A DNA stretch of 64,000 nt from Tenacibaculum sp. MAR_2009_124 (GTDB lineage: Bacteria; Bacteroidota; Bacteroidia; Flavobacteriales; Flavobacteriaceae), in NCBI RefSeq assembly GCF_900105455.1, contig NZ_FNSF01000001.1, forward strand, positions 1,307,001 through 1,371,000. Reading direction: 5' to 3'. Shown in pieces: positions 1 through 9,179 of this stretch. The stretch's first letter is position 1, and the number at the start of each line of letters is the position of its first letter. The position numbers and the translations under genes were made by a program. Below the pieces are notes generated by a model. It was not told where the DNA came from. It ran no database searches and saw only the letters and a program-made list of their open reading frames with translations.

Positions 1-2270
1 GATGTTTTCACATCTTTAACAATATTATGGATAACGAAGCTATACTTCTTTTCTTGAGAAGTATACTTCTCTCCAATTTCTGTATTCATCTCTATTTTTA
101 GCATATGCTGATTAGAAGTACTTGAAAACTTGATCAATTCAAACATTCCTTTTTCTAAAGCGTTGGCAGTTTCACCATCATCGTTAAATAAACTACTCTT
201 ACTCGATTCGATAGTACTATCGTGATAATAATGAATCGTTAACAGATTCGCGTCATATTCTTCCGTATTCTGAATACTTTTTGTCATCGGAATAAAACTC
301 CCTGCTCTCACTAACGTAGGAATACTATTTTCTCTTTTTGGACGAATTACTTCTTCATCATTTCCTACTATTCTCTCTTCGGAATAAAAATCAAACCAAA
401 TGGTAGATTTAGGTACAAAAATTGAATGATTCGTTACTTGACCATCTAATTGTGGGCTTATTAAGAAATCTTTTCCCCATAAATAAGTAGTTCCTAATTT
501 TTCCGTTTTAGCAGATTGAAAATCGAAGAAAAGTGGTCTCATTAAGGGAATACCGTTCGCATTATTTTCATAAACTAAATGATAATTATAAGGCAAAAGT
601 TTGTAACGCAATTCAATAGCTATCTTGGCTCTTTCTTTCGCTTTTTCAGATCTAAAAACAGGCTCTGAAGGAACTTGTTCTTGAGCATGTGGGCGATAAA
701 TAGGCTGAAAAACTCCGTATTGTAGCCATCGAGCATACAATTCATCGTTTAAATTATCACCTGCAAAACCGCCTAAATCCGAATGCATATATCCTAAACC
801 TTGCATTCCCATTTGAAGAGCAATTTCTGGTTGCCTTCTGAGCCCTCCCCAAGTTCTGCTTACATCACCAGACCATGGAATTAATCCATAACGTTGTGAT
901 CCGGAGTATCCAGCTCGCATCAAAATAAATGGTCTCGTTTCTGAAAAATACTTTTCATAGCCTTTTGCTATCAATCCTGCCCAATCATGTCCATAGATAT
1001 TATGAACCTCATTCGCAGAACCAGTTTCATGCTCTACCCAATCAGGATGTACCTCAGGTTCACCTAAATCTCCCCAAACTCCTGCAACACCTATATCTGC
1101 GAGATTTTTATAAATACTCCAAAACCATTCTTGTCCGTCTTTATTATAGATATCAATGATTCCTGTATTCCCGAAGTAAAAATCATATGTAGCTGGCTTG
1201 CCTTCTTTTGTTTTCGCTAAAACATTTTCTTTAACTGCCTCTTTCCATTTCTTGGACGTTGTTAAAATAAAAGGCTCTGTAATGGGAATGGTTTTTATGT
1301 TTTTATTCTTTAACCTATTCACCATTCCTTTTAAATCGGGAAAAGAATCTTTGTGTGCTTCTAAATTTCCCATAGTACCTTTAATCTCCTTTCCAAACCA
1401 AAATAGGTCTAAAATAACAGCATCTACAGGGATTTTATCTTCTTTAAATTTTTCGATAGTATGTTCAACTTCTTTTTCAGAATGATATCCAAATCTACTT
1501 GAAAAGTTACCCAATGCCCACCTTGGAAGCATTGGTTGTTTCCCTGTTAATTCGGTATAATTATCTAGAATATCATACCATGTATTTCCAGCAATTATCT
1601 GATAGGTTTTTCTTCCTGAAATAGTTTCGTACAAAAGTATATTGTTCTTTTTACTATCTAAATCTAAAAATCCAATTGGGGCGTTATCAAAATGTACCAT
1701 GTATTTTTTTGAAGACATTACAATAGGCATCGTATAATTCATTAATTCCGAATGATCTTCATATCCATAATGTGCCTTGTTGTAAAGCTCTAAGCGATAT
1801 CCTCTTCTGTTCATTCCTAAAGCCCTAGCTCCACCTCCATATAAAACCTCCTCTTTATCTAAATTTAATTCTATGGATTCAAATGTATCAGCTTTCACAT
1901 ATCCTCTTTTTTCTGAAATCAATTCTTTATCCTCATAGAAATATGAAATTTTAAAAGGTATTTTTTGAATGATCACCTTTAATTGCTTCGATTCAAAGTA
2001 GATAAAATCAGCTTTATTTTTGAGTTTAGTCTTGACTTCTTCAGGAGTTAGAATCACTGCATGCGATTTTTCCGAATAGACTTCTCCTTCTGGAATAAAG
2101 GACGTTTCAACTACTTCTGATAAATAGAACTGAAATCTATACTCACCATCACTCATTTTTAATCGAAGCATTCCTTTATTTTCTTCAATAATCCTATTGT
2201 AAACTCGATTGGTATTTTGCGCATTTATTTTAAAACACAGAAATAATACTAAAATATAAAGTTTCTTCAT
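1..2270 (-). CDS. GH31 family alpha-glucosidase (C-terminus beyond window)
   Basis: Exo-acting glycoside hydrolase of family 31, expected to release glucose from alpha-glucans in the periplasm or at the surface. The 756 codons visible begin with a signal peptide (MKKLYILVLFLCFKINAQ). Family landmarks are clear: the nucleophile block GVWGDLGEPE with Asp401, and RAGYSGSQRY followed by PWSGD with the acid/base Asp469. The reading frame runs off the window start, so the C-terminal beta domain is incomplete here. Its ATG overlaps the stop of the upstream GH13 gene by 4 bases (ATGA), which indicates translational coupling. Substrate (maltose, isomaltose or another alpha-glucoside) is inferred from the neighbours only. 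Confidence 0.93.
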   Translation of the reverse strand, partial: MKKLYILVLFLCFKINAQNTNRVYNRIIEENKGMLRLKMSDGEYRFQFYLSEVVETSFIPEGEVYSEKSHAVILTPEEVKTKLKNKADFIYFESKQLKVIIQKIPFKISYFYEDKELISEKRGYVKADTFESIELNLDKEEVLYGGGARALGMNRRGYRLELYNKAHYGYEDHSELMNYTMPIVMSSKKYMVHFDNAPIGFLDLDSKKNNILLYETISGRKTYQIIAGNTWYDILDNYTELTGKQPMLPRWALGNFSSRFGYHSEKEVEHTIEKFKEDKIPVDAVILDLFWFGKEIKGTMGNLEAHKDSFPDLKGMVNRLKNKNIKTIPITEPFILTTSKKWKEAVKENVLAKTKEGKPATYDFYFGNTGIIDIYNKDGQEWFWSIYKNLADIGVAGVWGDLGEPEVHPDWVEHETGSANEVHNIYGHDWAGLIAKGYEKYFSETRPFILMRAGYSGSQRYGLIPWSGDVSRTWGGLRRQPEIALQMGMQGLGYMHSDLGGFAGDNLNDELYARWLQYGVFQPIYRPHAQEQVPSEPVFRSEKAKERAKIAIELRYKLLPYNYHLVYENNANGIPLMRPLFFDFQSAKTEKLGTTYLWGKDFLISPQLDGQVTNHSIFVPKSTIWFDFYSEERIVGNDEEVIRPKRENSIPTLVRAGSFIPMTKSIQNTEEYDANLLTIHYYHDSTIESSKSSLFNDDGETANALEKGMFELIKFSSTSNQHMLKIEMNTEIGEKYTSQEKKYSFVIHNIVKDVKT

Positions 2271-4192
2271 TCCTCAATTATTGTCGTTAGTAGTATACTT
2301 CCTTCTTCTTTGAGCTCTATCGTATTGTTCCATATAAAACTTTCGTTAGTTATTATATTTTTAAAAGTTCTCCCTTTCAATTTCATTTCTTCAAATCGTT
2401 CCAAATCAAGCGTAATTGGCGTTTTGTTCTTATTCATTATATGAACAACTACTTCGTTATTATACGTTCTAAACAAAACATAAACACCGTCAATTGGAGC
2501 AAAATGCACTGTTTTACCTTCTTGAATTGCTTTGCTTCGTTTTCGATAATTTAATATTTTAGTTAAGAAACTTTGCATTTCAATTTGTTCAGAGCTTAAC
2601 CCTTCTTTGGTAAACGCGTTAATAGAATCACCTTTCCAACCTCCGGGAAAATCAGAACGAATTAAACCATGATCTCCTGGTTTTTCGAAATCGTTCATAA
2701 GGATTTCCGTTCCGTAATAGATTTGCGGTATTCTTGGCAGTACAAGCATATAACTCAATGCCATTTTAGTGTTTATAATATTTCCTTTTAATTGGGTGAA
2801 AATTCGACTCATATCGTGGTTATCAGGAAATATCATAATGTCTTTGGGCTTTGCATAATGAAAATCATTCGCCAAACCTTCATAGATCTTTATCAAACCT
2901 TTGTCCCAACTTTCTTCTTCATTTAAGGCTTCTACAATATTTCTTTGCATGGCAAAATCCATGGTAGATTTTAAGTTGGATTGATAACCATCTTTATTGT
3001 TAGCTCCCTGCTGCCAATAGCCAATTAACAGTGGATTGTAACTCCACTCCTCACCTACAATCGTAAAATTTGGATATTCCTCAGTAATGGCTTTCGCCCA
3101 ACGAGACATAAACTCTTTATATGCATATGGATAAGTATCTTGACGAATACCTGCCAATCGTAACGTTTCTATCCACCAAATACTATTTTGAATTAAATAG
3201 GTTGCCATGAATGGATTTCGTTGGTTTAAATCGGGCATTTGAGGTACAAACCAACCGTCAGAATTTAACTTTTTATCCTTTTGGGAAGCATACCTATCTT
3301 GATTCGTTGTTCTCCTGTGATTGGATGTAATGACTGTTTCCCAATTCCAAGTAGCTTTATTCTTTATATAATGCTCTTGAAAATTTATCCAATCTTTAAA
3401 AGGTAGGTCTTCCATCCACCAATGATTTAACCCGCAATGATTCACTACTTGATCCATGATTAATTTCATGTTTCTATCGTGAAGTTCAAGTGACAATTCT
3501 TTATAGTCTTCCAAAGAACCAAATCTTGGATCAACTTGATAATAATCAGTGATAGCATATCCATGATATGAACTTTCGGGCATATCATTTATTAACAAAG
3601 GAGTCGGCCAAATACTGGTAAAACCAAGTTTTTCTATATAATCTAAATGTTTAGTAATGCCTTTAATATCACCTCCATGCCGTTTATAGTTATGAGTCCT
3701 ATCTATCTCTGTTTCCAGTAACTCCTTAACAAAATCATTGGTTGTATCACCATTTGCAAATCTATCCGGAGTTATTAAGTAAACTGCATCCGAACTATTA
3801 AAACCAATTAATTCGTTAGTATTAACCTCTCTTTGTTTGAGCTCATAAGTATGTTTCTTAGTAGTTTGCCTATATTTAAAAACAATATCAAACGTACCAG
3901 GTTGCGTATTTTTATCTATATGTATATTTAAAAATACATAATTAGGACTCTCCGCTTTTATCGTTTGTATCAAATGAACGCCTGGGTAGTCAATTTCAGC
4001 TTGATAGTTAGTAATCCTATCTTCTTTTACTAAAAGTTGTAAATCTTGATTATTGAATCCTATCCACCAATTTGGAGGGGCTACTTTTTCTAAGTAAGAA
4101 TTGCTCACTTCTAATTGTAAAGAAGTAGTGTTACTTTTTTCTTCACAGGAAAAAAATAAAATTAAACTCATGATGGATAGTAGTTTTCTCAT
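2267..4192 (-). CDS. GH13 alpha-amylase family lipoprotein (neopullulanase/SusA-like)
   Basis: A 641-residue GH13 enzyme that should cut alpha-1,4 (perhaps alpha-1,6) bonds in maltodextrins. It begins with a lipoprotein signal ending in FFSC (Cys16), so it is probably membrane-anchored in the periplasm or outer membrane. Residues about 25-120 resemble the beta-sandwich N-domain of cyclomaltodextrinases. The catalytic barrel shows all four GH13 blocks: DQVVNH (247-252), GIRQD with nucleophile Asp352, VGEEW with acid/base Glu381, and FPDNHD with Asp460. It lies 80 bases downstream of the GH65 gene and overlaps the GH31 gene by 4 bases. SusA-type neopullulanase is the best analogy; exact specificity cannot be read from sequence. 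Confidence 0.93.
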   Translation of the reverse strand: MRKLLSIMSLILFFSCEEKSNTTSLQLEVSNSYLEKVAPPNWWIGFNNQDLQLLVKEDRITNYQAEIDYPGVHLIQTIKAESPNYVFLNIHIDKNTQPGTFDIVFKYRQTTKKHTYELKQREVNTNELIGFNSSDAVYLITPDRFANGDTTNDFVKELLETEIDRTHNYKRHGGDIKGITKHLDYIEKLGFTSIWPTPLLINDMPESSYHGYAITDYYQVDPRFGSLEDYKELSLELHDRNMKLIMDQVVNHCGLNHWWMEDLPFKDWINFQEHYIKNKATWNWETVITSNHRRTTNQDRYASQKDKKLNSDGWFVPQMPDLNQRNPFMATYLIQNSIWWIETLRLAGIRQDTYPYAYKEFMSRWAKAITEEYPNFTIVGEEWSYNPLLIGYWQQGANNKDGYQSNLKSTMDFAMQRNIVEALNEEESWDKGLIKIYEGLANDFHYAKPKDIMIFPDNHDMSRIFTQLKGNIINTKMALSYMLVLPRIPQIYYGTEILMNDFEKPGDHGLIRSDFPGGWKGDSINAFTKEGLSSEQIEMQSFLTKILNYRKRSKAIQEGKTVHFAPIDGVYVLFRTYNNEVVVHIMNKNKTPITLDLERFEEMKLKGRTFKNIITNESFIWNNTIELKEEGSILLTTIIEE

Positions 4193-4272
4193 AATTACAT
4201 CTTTTCTAATCGTATTTTAAATCGTAAGTTTTACACTGTTTACCTTACCACGAAAAATGATTGTATGGTCTT

Positions 4273-6579
4273 TTAAACCATTGTCATATTATTTGGACTA
4301 AGCAGTACTTCTTCTCCATTGACTATGATATTTAGTTCTTCTCCATTATTCAACTCGAACGTTGTTTTATCTTGACCTATACTTACTTTTACTATTTGAT
4401 TTCTAAAGTTCACTTTAAATGAATAGGCTTCCCACTCCTTTGGTATTTTAGGAGAAAAATTAAGCTTGTCATTTTTAATTCTCATTCCACCAAAGCCTTC
4501 AACAATACTCATCCAAGTTCCCGCCATAGAAGTAATATGAAGTCCCTCTTCTACCTCTTTATTATAGTCATCTAAATCCAATCGTGACGTTCTTAAATAA
4601 AATTCATAGGCCTGTTCCATTCTATTTAGCTTTGCTGCTTGAATACTATGAACGCAAGGTGACAAAGAACTTTCATGAACTGTAAATGGTTCATAAAAAT
4701 CATAGTGAGATTCTAATTCCTCAGTTGTAAAATCTTCTTCGAAAAAATAGAACCCTTGAAGTGTATCTGCTTGTTTTATATAAGGAGACCTTAAGATTCT
4801 ATCCCAACTCCATTTTTGGTTAATGGGTCTTTGTGATGAATCCAATTCAGCCACGGATATTAATTCTTTATCTAGGAAACCATCTTGCTGCAAGAAAACA
4901 TTATGTTTTGGTGAATATGGAAAATACATAGTATCGGCAACTTTTTTCCATTTTGAAAGTTCTTCATCATTCAAATTCACTTTTGTAATAATTCTCTCAT
5001 AATCATCTGAGAAATCCTTTTTCAGAATTTCAATATTCTCAATGGCGTATTCAATACACCATTTGGCAGAATAATTCGTGTACCAATTGTTATTTATATT
5101 GTTTTCGTATTCATTAGGTCCTGTTACGCCAAGAATTACATATTTATTTTTATCTGTTGAATATGTGGCTCTTTGATGCCAGAAACGAGCTATCCCAATA
5201 AGAACTTCCAATCCTTTTTCTGGAATATAACTGTAGTCGCCCGTATAGCGATGGTAGTTAAAAATAGCAAATGCAATAGCTGAATTCCTATGAATTTCTT
5301 GAAACGTTATTTCCCATTCATTATGGCACTCTTCTCCATTCATTGTTACCATTGGATATAAGGCTGCTCCGTTTGAAAAACCTAATTTTCCAGCATTTTC
5401 AATGGCTTTTTCAAGGTGGTTATAACGATATTCTAACAAGCTTCTTGCTACGTTTTCGTCTTTAGTCGCCATATAAAACGGTAAACAGTACGCTTCCGTA
5501 TCCCAATAGGTACTACCTCCATATTTTTCTCCAGTAAATCCTTTAGGTCCAATATTTAATTGCGCATCGGTACCTAAATAGGTCTGATTTAATTGAAAAA
5601 TATTGAAACGAATTCCTTGTTGTGCCTGCACATCACCTTCTATAGTGATGTCAGCCCGATCCCATATTTTTTCCCAGGCTTTCTTTTGAAGATTTAATAG
5701 TTCTTCAAAACCTAACGTTAATGCCTTCACCAACACCGATTTTGCGGCAATCAGTAATTCTTCTTTTTTATGGTTTCTGTCAACAGTATATCCAGCAAAC
5801 TTGTGTATTGTTGCTTTTTGACCTTTCGTAACATCTAGAGTATAGCTATACGATACTTTTGTATCAGAAACTGTCTCTTGTAATGGGGTTTGTATTTTTT
5901 TATTTTCTAAAAAGAGCTGAGACTCCATAAAAGTACACACATGAAATGCTGTTTTCATAGTGTGAGAATAAATAAAAGCTTGATTATCGATAGAGGATAC
6001 ATCGAGTATATTCCAAAATTTGTCATCCCAATTACTGTCTTCATTTGTAATGCCTGCGTCTAAGTAAGGGGAAAATTCAATTGTCACAGACTGACTCATA
6101 GGGGTTACGGAATACTCGATTGCTCCGACCTCATCAATATCTAAACTTAACAAACGTTTTGTTGATACTGAAATTTCGATACCATTCTGTAAAACAGCTT
6201 CGAAGGATCTCGATAACCAACCTTCTTTCATATTTAATTCTCGTCGGAAATTTTTAACCTCTTTACAAATGGCTAAATCCAACACCTCATCATTAACTTT
6301 TACATGAATACCTATCCAATTCGGTGCATTCAATACTTTTGCAAAATATTCAGGATATCCATTTTTCCACCATCCAACTCTCGTTTTATCTGGATAGTAA
6401 ACTCCAGCGATATAACTTCCTTGAAACGTGTTTCCTGTATAGTCTTCTTCAAAATTAGCTCTTTGCCCCATGGCTCCATTACCAATGCTAAAAAGGCTTT
6501 CTGAAGATTTTACACGGTTTTTATCAAATCCTTCTTCTATAATACTCCATTCATTCGATAGGATATAATTTTGATTCAT
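4273..6579 (-). CDS. GH65 glycoside phosphorylase, probably maltose phosphorylase
   Basis: A 768-residue family 65 enzyme, predicted to split maltose with inorganic phosphate into beta-glucose 1-phosphate and glucose in the cytoplasm. There is no signal peptide. The (alpha/alpha)6 barrel contains VTGPNEYENN with Glu490, which corresponds to the catalytic acid Glu487 of Lactobacillus brevis maltose phosphorylase (recalled family knowledge). The block around GEECHNEWE (415-423) is also typical. The length matches bacterial maltose phosphorylases. The gene directly upstream is beta-phosphoglucomutase, which uses exactly this product, so maltose is a better guess than kojibiose, nigerose or trehalose. 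A 231-base gap separates the two genes. Confidence 0.93.
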   Translation of the reverse strand: MNQNYILSNEWSIIEEGFDKNRVKSSESLFSIGNGAMGQRANFEEDYTGNTFQGSYIAGVYYPDKTRVGWWKNGYPEYFAKVLNAPNWIGIHVKVNDEVLDLAICKEVKNFRRELNMKEGWLSRSFEAVLQNGIEISVSTKRLLSLDIDEVGAIEYSVTPMSQSVTIEFSPYLDAGITNEDSNWDDKFWNILDVSSIDNQAFIYSHTMKTAFHVCTFMESQLFLENKKIQTPLQETVSDTKVSYSYTLDVTKGQKATIHKFAGYTVDRNHKKEELLIAAKSVLVKALTLGFEELLNLQKKAWEKIWDRADITIEGDVQAQQGIRFNIFQLNQTYLGTDAQLNIGPKGFTGEKYGGSTYWDTEAYCLPFYMATKDENVARSLLEYRYNHLEKAIENAGKLGFSNGAALYPMVTMNGEECHNEWEITFQEIHRNSAIAFAIFNYHRYTGDYSYIPEKGLEVLIGIARFWHQRATYSTDKNKYVILGVTGPNEYENNINNNWYTNYSAKWCIEYAIENIEILKKDFSDDYERIITKVNLNDEELSKWKKVADTMYFPYSPKHNVFLQQDGFLDKELISVAELDSSQRPINQKWSWDRILRSPYIKQADTLQGFYFFEEDFTTEELESHYDFYEPFTVHESSLSPCVHSIQAAKLNRMEQAYEFYLRTSRLDLDDYNKEVEEGLHITSMAGTWMSIVEGFGGMRIKNDKLNFSPKIPKEWEAYSFKVNFRNQIVKVSIGQDKTTFELNNGEELNIIVNGEEVLLSPNNMTMV

Positions 6580-6810
6580 TTTATTATTTTTTCTTTAATT
6601 GTTTGAGCTCAGCTCTTTTATCTTTTGTTAGATTGCTCACAAAGTGAGTCTCTTTCTAATGAACTCATTTAAACTTTTATGATTTCGTACCATTGATGGT
6701 TCTATAGTACCGTAATAAAACGTTCTTCTTTTCTATTACAGAAATTTCAAACACCAATTGGTATTACTTGCAGTTTAAAAATCTAAAGGAATTCAATTTG
6801 TATGTACTTT

Positions 6811-7467
6811 CTAGTTATTCATGAGTTGTATGATAAACTCGGTAGACATTTCTCTAAAGTCTCTAAAAACATAATCAGCTTCATGAAGGATGCTTTTTTC
6901 ACCTATTCCAATCGCCAACATATTCGCTTTTTTGGCTGCTTGCACTCCCGCAACGGAATCTTCGAAAACCACACATTTGCTAGGATTAATCTTTATTTTC
7001 TCTGCAGCATTTATAAATACTTCAGGATCAGGTTTTGCCTTGGAAACATCATTACCATCAACAATTGCGTTGAACTTATTAAGTAGATTAACTTTTTGAA
7101 GTATTGCTCGGGCGTTTTTACTGGCAGACCCTAGTGCCACTGGAGAATTATTAGCGAGTAATAGTTCTAAAACCCTTGGAACATCAGGTAAAATTTCTGA
7201 CTCATCCATATTTTCGATATACTTTAAGTACTCTTCGTTTTTCTCGTGTAATAATGAATCAAACTCTTCTTGGGAGATCGTTTTGTTCCCCCAACTTAAA
7301 ATCTTTTCTAAAGATCTAATACGACTCACTCCTTTTAATTGTTCGTTTTGCTCATTTGAAAAATCTATTCCTAAACTATTTGCAAGATTTTTCCAAGCTA
7401 AAAAATGGTATTTAGCGGTATCGACCATAACACCGTCTAAATCAAAAATAAACCCAACTGTATTCAT
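6811..7467 (-). CDS. pgmB: Beta-phosphoglucomutase (HAD superfamily)
   Basis: Converts beta-glucose 1-phosphate to glucose 6-phosphate in the cytoplasm. The 218-residue protein opens with the HAD motif FDLDGV, giving nucleophile Asp9 and acid/base Asp11. A C1-type cap follows, then SAS (motif II), the KAKPDPE Lys region and VVFEDSVAGVQAA (motif IV metal site). The length is normal for the family. It sits between the sugar transporter (70 bases upstream) and the GH65 phosphorylase, the classical maltose phosphorylase arrangement. A generic HAD phosphatase is possible, but the context strongly supports the mutase. Confidence 0.92.
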   Translation of the reverse strand: MNTVGFIFDLDGVMVDTAKYHFLAWKNLANSLGIDFSNEQNEQLKGVSRIRSLEKILSWGNKTISQEEFDSLLHEKNEEYLKYIENMDESEILPDVPRVLELLLANNSPVALGSASKNARAILQKVNLLNKFNAIVDGNDVSKAKPDPEVFINAAEKIKINPSKCVVFEDSVAGVQAAKKANMLAIGIGEKSILHEADYVFRDFREMSTEFIIQLMNN

Positions 7468-7537
7468 TTGATTCTATGTTAAATAATTCATTTTTAATGG
7501 ATTAATATACTAAATATTAAAATCTATTATTAGAATT

Positions 7538-8917
7538 TTAGCTATTATCCTCTGATTGATAGCTAATTGCATTTTTATTGGTTATTAAAAAGTTAGATAA
7601 ACCAGCAAGTATTAAGCTTATTCCCGCTACTGTCATGGCATTAATAGCTTCATTTCCAAATAAGCCAGAAATAAAATTAACACCACCAAGAGCTGCAATA
7701 ATTTGAGGAATAACAATAAACATGTTAAAAATTCCCATGATAACTCCCATTTTTTTAGGGTCTACGGAACTGGAAAGCATTGCGTAAGGCATGGAAAGAA
7801 TACTTCCCCAAGAAATTCCAATAAGTATGAATGATATTGCTAAATACTCTGGAGAAAGAATAAACTTCATCATCATAAAACCAATCCCTCCTAAAATTAA
7901 AGATATCATATGTACATACTTTCTGTTAATTCTTTTTCGAGAAGTATAAAGCACTAACAATAAAGCAAAAGCCATAGAAGAGAGTCCATATACTCCCATA
8001 TATGAACCAACAGCATTTGATGATTTTTGGAAAGCAGTATTGGCAATATCAAATGCCTGTTTATCCTCTGCAGAATCCATGTTGAAATTGATCTCTTCAG
8101 GAGCTGGAGTTTTGAAAACATGCTCGGTTAATGCTGGGTTGGCCATACTCCACATTGTAAAGAAAGCGAACCAACTAAAAAACTGTATAATCCCCAGTTT
8201 TTTCATTGTCATTGGCATATTGCCAATATTATTTAAGATATCGGGAATAAATTGATTTTTCTTTGACCTTTCTTTCTCAAACTCTTCCATATCCTCTGGA
8301 GGATATTCAGATGTTGTAAATACCGTATATAAAATACTTAATAAAAAGACAAAGGCACCTATAGCGAATGCTATTTTTACAGACATTGGTACTACTCCTA
8401 ATGCTGCGGAATCACTAACGCCTAACTTTGATATAAACCATGGTAAATTACTGGCCACCCAAGTACCGATACCTATAATTAAAGTTTGAACAACAAAGCC
8501 GTATGATCGTTGAGATTCTGGTAATTTATCTGCAACCAATGCTCTGAATGGTTCCATTGATATATTAATTGAAGCATCTAGTATCCATAAAAATCCAGCA
8601 GCACCCCACAATACGGGTGAGTGAGGTACAAAAAACAGGGCTAATGAACTTAATACAGCTCCAATTAAAAAGTAAGGTTTTCTTCTGCCCCATTTGACAC
8701 TCCATGTACGATCACTCAAATAACCAATAATAGGTTGTACTATTAATCCAGTAAGAGGTGCAGCAATCCACAGCAAAGGGATTTCTTCTTTCCCTGCTCC
8801 TAGAGTTTGAAAAATTCGTGACATAAAGCCCCCTTGCAAGGCAAAACCGAATTGAATTCCAAGAAAACCAAAACTCATGTTCCAGATTTCCCAAAAACTT
8901 AATTTACGCTTATTCAT
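7538..8917 (-). CDS. MFS sugar transporter (maltose/oligosaccharide, SLC45/GPH-like)
   Basis: A 459-residue inner-membrane permease with about 12 hydrophobic segments. The loop after helix 2 carries GYLSDRTW and WGRRKPY, the RxGRRKPY signature of the SLC45 and sucrose/maltose symporter branch of the major facilitator superfamily. It is the first gene of the minus-strand operon that continues into beta-phosphoglucomutase and maltose phosphorylase. It therefore probably carries maltose or short maltodextrins from periplasm to cytoplasm. The proton-symport mechanism is family knowledge; the substrate is inferred from gene order. Confidence 0.9.
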   Translation of the reverse strand: MNKRKLSFWEIWNMSFGFLGIQFGFALQGGFMSRIFQTLGAGKEEIPLLWIAAPLTGLIVQPIIGYLSDRTWSVKWGRRKPYFLIGAVLSSLALFFVPHSPVLWGAAGFLWILDASINISMEPFRALVADKLPESQRSYGFVVQTLIIGIGTWVASNLPWFISKLGVSDSAALGVVPMSVKIAFAIGAFVFLLSILYTVFTTSEYPPEDMEEFEKERSKKNQFIPDILNNIGNMPMTMKKLGIIQFFSWFAFFTMWSMANPALTEHVFKTPAPEEINFNMDSAEDKQAFDIANTAFQKSSNAVGSYMGVYGLSSMAFALLLVLYTSRKRINRKYVHMISLILGGIGFMMMKFILSPEYLAISFILIGISWGSILSMPYAMLSSSVDPKKMGVIMGIFNMFIVIPQIIAALGGVNFISGLFGNEAINAMTVAGISLILAGLSNFLITNKNAISYQSEDNS

Positions 8918-8973
8918 TTATCGTAATTATTAATTAATACTACGATAAGCGCTATGACTTATCTAATTTTAGT

Positions 8974-8995
8974 TGTGGAAGAAAATTATTGATAA
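8974..8995. promoter_or_regulatory. Motif shared with the lacI/susC intergenic region
   Basis: A 22-base stretch (TGTGGAAG then AAAATTATTGATAA) that reappears at 13537-13559 with a single inserted C. It lies 57-78 bases upstream of the transporter start. Read on the minus strand it contains TAATTTTC, one base off the Bacteroidota -7 box TANNTTTG, without a TTTG box at the usual distance. It is probably the promoter core and/or a common regulator site of the maltose operon. Confidence 0.5.
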
Positions 8996-9129
8996 GTCGT
9001 TTTCTAGGTGGCTAATATATTAATTTTTCTCAATTATTGTCGAAAAAAGACTTTTTTTAACCATTTACCTTTCAAAATTACTCAATACCTCTTTCATTTC
9101 TCCTCTCTCCTTGTTTGTAAACATAGAAA

Positions 9130-9157
9130 AAGGTCATCAAAATTAATTGATGACCTT
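9130..9157 (-). terminator. Rho-independent terminator after the T9SS GEVED protein
   Basis: Perfect 11-bp stem (AAGGTCATCAA with its complement) and a 6-base loop, just past the stop of the 9180-12194 gene. On the minus strand the stem runs into a T tract (CCTTTTTC). It separates that gene from the transporter operon. Confidence 0.8.
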
Positions 9158-9179
9158 CTTTAAAAAGTTTAAAAGCTTA

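Noticed and set aside
6304..6504. Plus-strand frame inside the GH65 gene
   Set aside because: It lies fully within a strongly supported gene on the other strand and shows no domain. The same reasoning was used for other short opposite-strand frames, for example at 27022-27402 and 35568-35819.
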